Source of the DNA: Candidatus Sulfotelmatobacter sp. | GTDB taxonomy: Bacteria; Acidobacteriota; Terriglobia; Terriglobales; SbA1 | DNA length: 7,898 nucleotides | NCBI GenBank assembly: GCA_030151135.1 | Contig: JASLEQ010000387.1 | Coordinates: 1 to 7,898 of the forward strand | Direction of reading: 5' to 3' | Part shown: piece after piece, positions 7,001 to 7,898 of the stretch | Layout: every line of letters starts with the position of its first letter | Position numbering within the stretch: the stretch's first letter is position 1 | Position numbers and translations under genes: made by a program | The notes under the pieces: generated by a model | What the model saw: the letters and a program-made list of their open reading frames with translations, nothing else | Databases searched by the model: none | What the model was told of the DNA's origin: nothing

Positions 7001-7898
7001 TGGGCGGATTCGTGACCTGCGCGAAGAGCTGCTTGAAATAGTTGAATAACGATTGCGGCTTGTCGGACAGGCACGCGAGCGGCGTGTCGGTGCCCATCGA
7101 TCCGACAGGCTCTTCGCCCTTGGTTGCCATGGGCGAAAGGATCATGCGGAGGTCTTCATCGGAATAGCCAAAAGCGCGTTGCCGACGAAGCAGAGTCTCG
7201 GCGTCGGGATGGTGCATGCGCGTGGGCTCAGGAAGTTCGTCGATGGTGATCTGATTTTCTTTCACCCACTCGGCGTAGGGATGACGCGAGGACAGCTTCT
7301 GCTTGATCTCTTTATCGGAGACAATGCGGCCTTCGACGGTGTCGACGAGGAACATCTTTCCGGGCTGGAGGCGGCCTTTTCTTTTGACCTGGTCGGCTGG
7401 GATATCGAGCACGCCAGCTTCGGAAGCCATCACGACGAGGTCGTCGTTGGTGACAACGTAGCGGCCGGGGCGGAGGCCGTTGCGATCGAGGGTGGCGCCG
7501 ATGACGCGACCGTCGGTGAAAGCGATTGCCGCAGGGCCGTCCCAGGGTTCCATGACGCAGGCATGGTACTCGTAGAACGCACGCTTCTCCGGCTTCATGT
7601 GCGGATTGCCAGCCCAGGCCTCGGGAATGAGCATCGCCATCACGTGCGGGAGACTGCGTCCACCTTGCAGGAGGAGTTCGACGGCATTGTCGAAATTGGC
7701 GGAGTCGCTGCCGTCGGGTGCGATGATCGGGAAAAGTTTCTTGATGTCGTCGCCGAACAGAGGAGAACTCAAGAGTGACTGGCGAGCGTGCATCCAGTTG
7801 ACGTTGCCGCGAAGGGTGTTTATCTCACCGTTATGGGCGATGTAGCGGTAGGGGTGCGCGCGCTGCCAACTGGGGAACGTGTTCGTCGAGAAGCGCTG
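4017..7898 (-). CDS. gltB: glutamate synthase large subunit, 5' end cut by the window edge
   Basis: The visible part is 1293 residues and runs in frame off the right edge; translation of 7898-7794 gives [10 protein letters not shown] and HNGEIN, the end of the class II glutaminase domain. Roughly 200 N-terminal residues, including the catalytic Cys1, lie outside. The enzyme hydrolyses glutamine and channels ammonia to 2-oxoglutarate, forming glutamate. In order come the rest of the glutaminase domain, the central domain (about 7500-6150), the FMN-binding synthase domain (about 6000-5100, with [21 protein letters not shown] and [10 protein letters not shown]) and the C-terminal beta-helix with GXGXG repeats (about 4800-4230). 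The [3Fe-4S] cysteines are intact as C-x5-C-x4-C at 5202-5204, 5184-5186 and 5169-5171. A Pro/Ala-rich tail ends with TAA at 4017-4019. No frameshift, intein or gap is seen. The Met at 7793 is internal, not a start. It is co-transcribed with gltD by an 8-nt overlap; its promoter is outside the window. Confidence 0.97.
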   Translation of the reverse strand, partial: QRFSTNTFPSWQRAHPYRYIAHNGEINTLRGNVNWMHARQSLLSSPLFGDDIKKLFPIIAPDGSDSANFDNAVELLLQGGRSLPHVMAMLIPEAWAGNPHMKPEKRAFYEYHACVMEPWDGPAAIAFTDGRVIGATLDRNGLRPGRYVVTNDDLVVMASEAGVLDIPADQVKRKGRLQPGKMFLVDTVEGRIVSDKEIKQKLSSRHPYAEWVKENQITIDELPEPTRMHHPDAETLLRRQRAFGYSDEDLRMILSPMATKGEEPVGSMGTDTPLACLSDKPQSLFNYFKQLFAQVTNPPIDPIREEMVMSLISYIGSERNILEEVPENCHMLKLPHPLLTNRDLEKLRRVSNRDLLATTLPALFRASDGELGLKRALDELCQRASLAVKAGYSLLILSDRGVDKDYAPIPCLLALAAVHNLLVREETRTQVALITESGEPREVMHFALLSGYGASAINPYLALESVENLAFRGELGDGITPEIAVKHFLKAVKKGLLKTFSKMGISTLQSYQGAQVFEAIGLNKELVDAYFSGTTSRLEGVGLNVLAAEAQVKHEYAFRPLTDFETELSVGGNYHQRVNGEYHLLNPQTISKLQHAVRQDSFKTFQEYTDLIDKQSASLCTLRGLMKLKKSDSPVPIEEVEPAKEIVKRFTTGAMSFGSISKEAHETLAIAMNRIGGKSNTGEGGEDEERFKPDPNGDLRRSAVKQVASARFGVTANYLVNADELQIKMAQGAKPGEGGQLPGHKVDDVIARLRHSIPGVGLISPPPHHDIYSIEDLAQLIYDLKNINPKARIAVKLVAEVGVGTVAAGVAKAHADVVLISGDSGGTGASPLSSIKHAGIPWELGLAETQQVLLLNDLRSRIRVQTDGKLQTGRDVAIAALLGAEEFGFATTPLIAMGCIMMRKCHLNTCSVGIATQDPVLRKQFQGQPEHVINFFFFIAEQLRQYMAEMGFRTVDEMVGRVDMLDVNAAVEHWKAKGLDFSAILYNPPIPSRVARRCIHPQDHGLEQALDHQLVEHSLDALLNLNAQEIQLPVRNVHRSVGTILSGEVARRYGSAGLPDDTLRIRLTGSAGQSLGAFLAKGITITLEGEANDYVGKGLSGGRIIVFPPKESKFAPEENIIIGNVALYGATSGEAFFNGVAGERFAVRNSGSTAVVEGVGDHGCEYMTNGLVVVLGSCGRNFAAGMSGGIAYVFDETGDFAEKRCNPDSVDLEPVIEPKDIQQVRELIARHVELTGSRRGQWILDNWQHAVSHFVKVFPHEYKRVLGISRNERAYAPADSAPTPAAAEQVQHG
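4029..4033 (-). promoter_or_regulatory. ribosome binding site of gltD inside gltB
   Basis: On the - strand AGGTG lies 4 nt before the gltD ATG (4024-4022) and within the last codons of gltB. It supports the 4024 start over the longer open frame that would begin at 4108, and fits coupled translation of the two subunits. Confidence 0.55.

Noticed and set aside
7053..7778. 241-codon open frame on the + strand opposite gltB
   Set aside because: It lies wholly inside gltB, whose protein is conserved and complete in the opposite strand. GC-rich codon bias creates long antisense frames, and the translation resembles no family I know.
4017..7793. gltB starting at the Met at 7793
   Set aside because: The frame continues upstream to the window edge with conserved glutaminase-domain motifs ([16 protein letters not shown]), so this Met is internal and the gene is cut by the window, not shortened.

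Overview
The window carries three genes of ordinary bacterial type plus a 5' non-coding stretch. Hand inspection gives roughly 39% G+C for bases 1-240, while the genes are clearly GC-richer. The transglutaminase-like membrane protein and the glutamate synthase subunits look most like proteins I associate with Acidobacteriota (Terriglobia type). That assignment rests on remembered family resemblance, not on a search, and is tentative.

Layout: bases 1-282 hold no supportable gene. They contain a 12-bp direct repeat, a weak sigma70-like promoter candidate and, at the right end, a strong Shine-Dalgarno sequence. That ribosome site serves a 17-codon open frame (283-336) which stops one codon before a possible GTG start of the next gene. 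Bases 379 (or 337) to 2574 on the + strand encode a TgpA/DUF3488-type polytopic membrane protein with an extracytoplasmic transglutaminase-like domain and an intact Cys-His-Asp triad. On the - strand, gltB (4017 to beyond 7898, its 5' end cut by the window edge) and gltD (2558-4024) encode the large and small subunits of glutamate synthase. They overlap by 8 nt and are clearly one transcription unit.

How they work together: GltB releases ammonia from glutamine and uses it to aminate 2-oxoglutarate on an FMN/[3Fe-4S] site. GltD feeds electrons from a nicotinamide cofactor through FAD and [4Fe-4S] clusters. The GltD nucleotide-binding region has an acidic residue where the NADPH enzymes of E. 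coli and Azospirillum carry Arg-Arg, so NADH use is possible. The transglutaminase gene faces gltD tail to tail, with the two coding ends overlapping by 17 nt and no visible terminator. I see no functional link between it and glutamate synthesis.

I found no mobile element, RNA gene, CRISPR array or obviously novel system. The points most worth a second look are the short leader frame before the transglutaminase gene, the abrupt change of strand composition and arginine codon use in the last fifth of that gene, the overlapping convergent gene ends, and the GltD cofactor-site signature.
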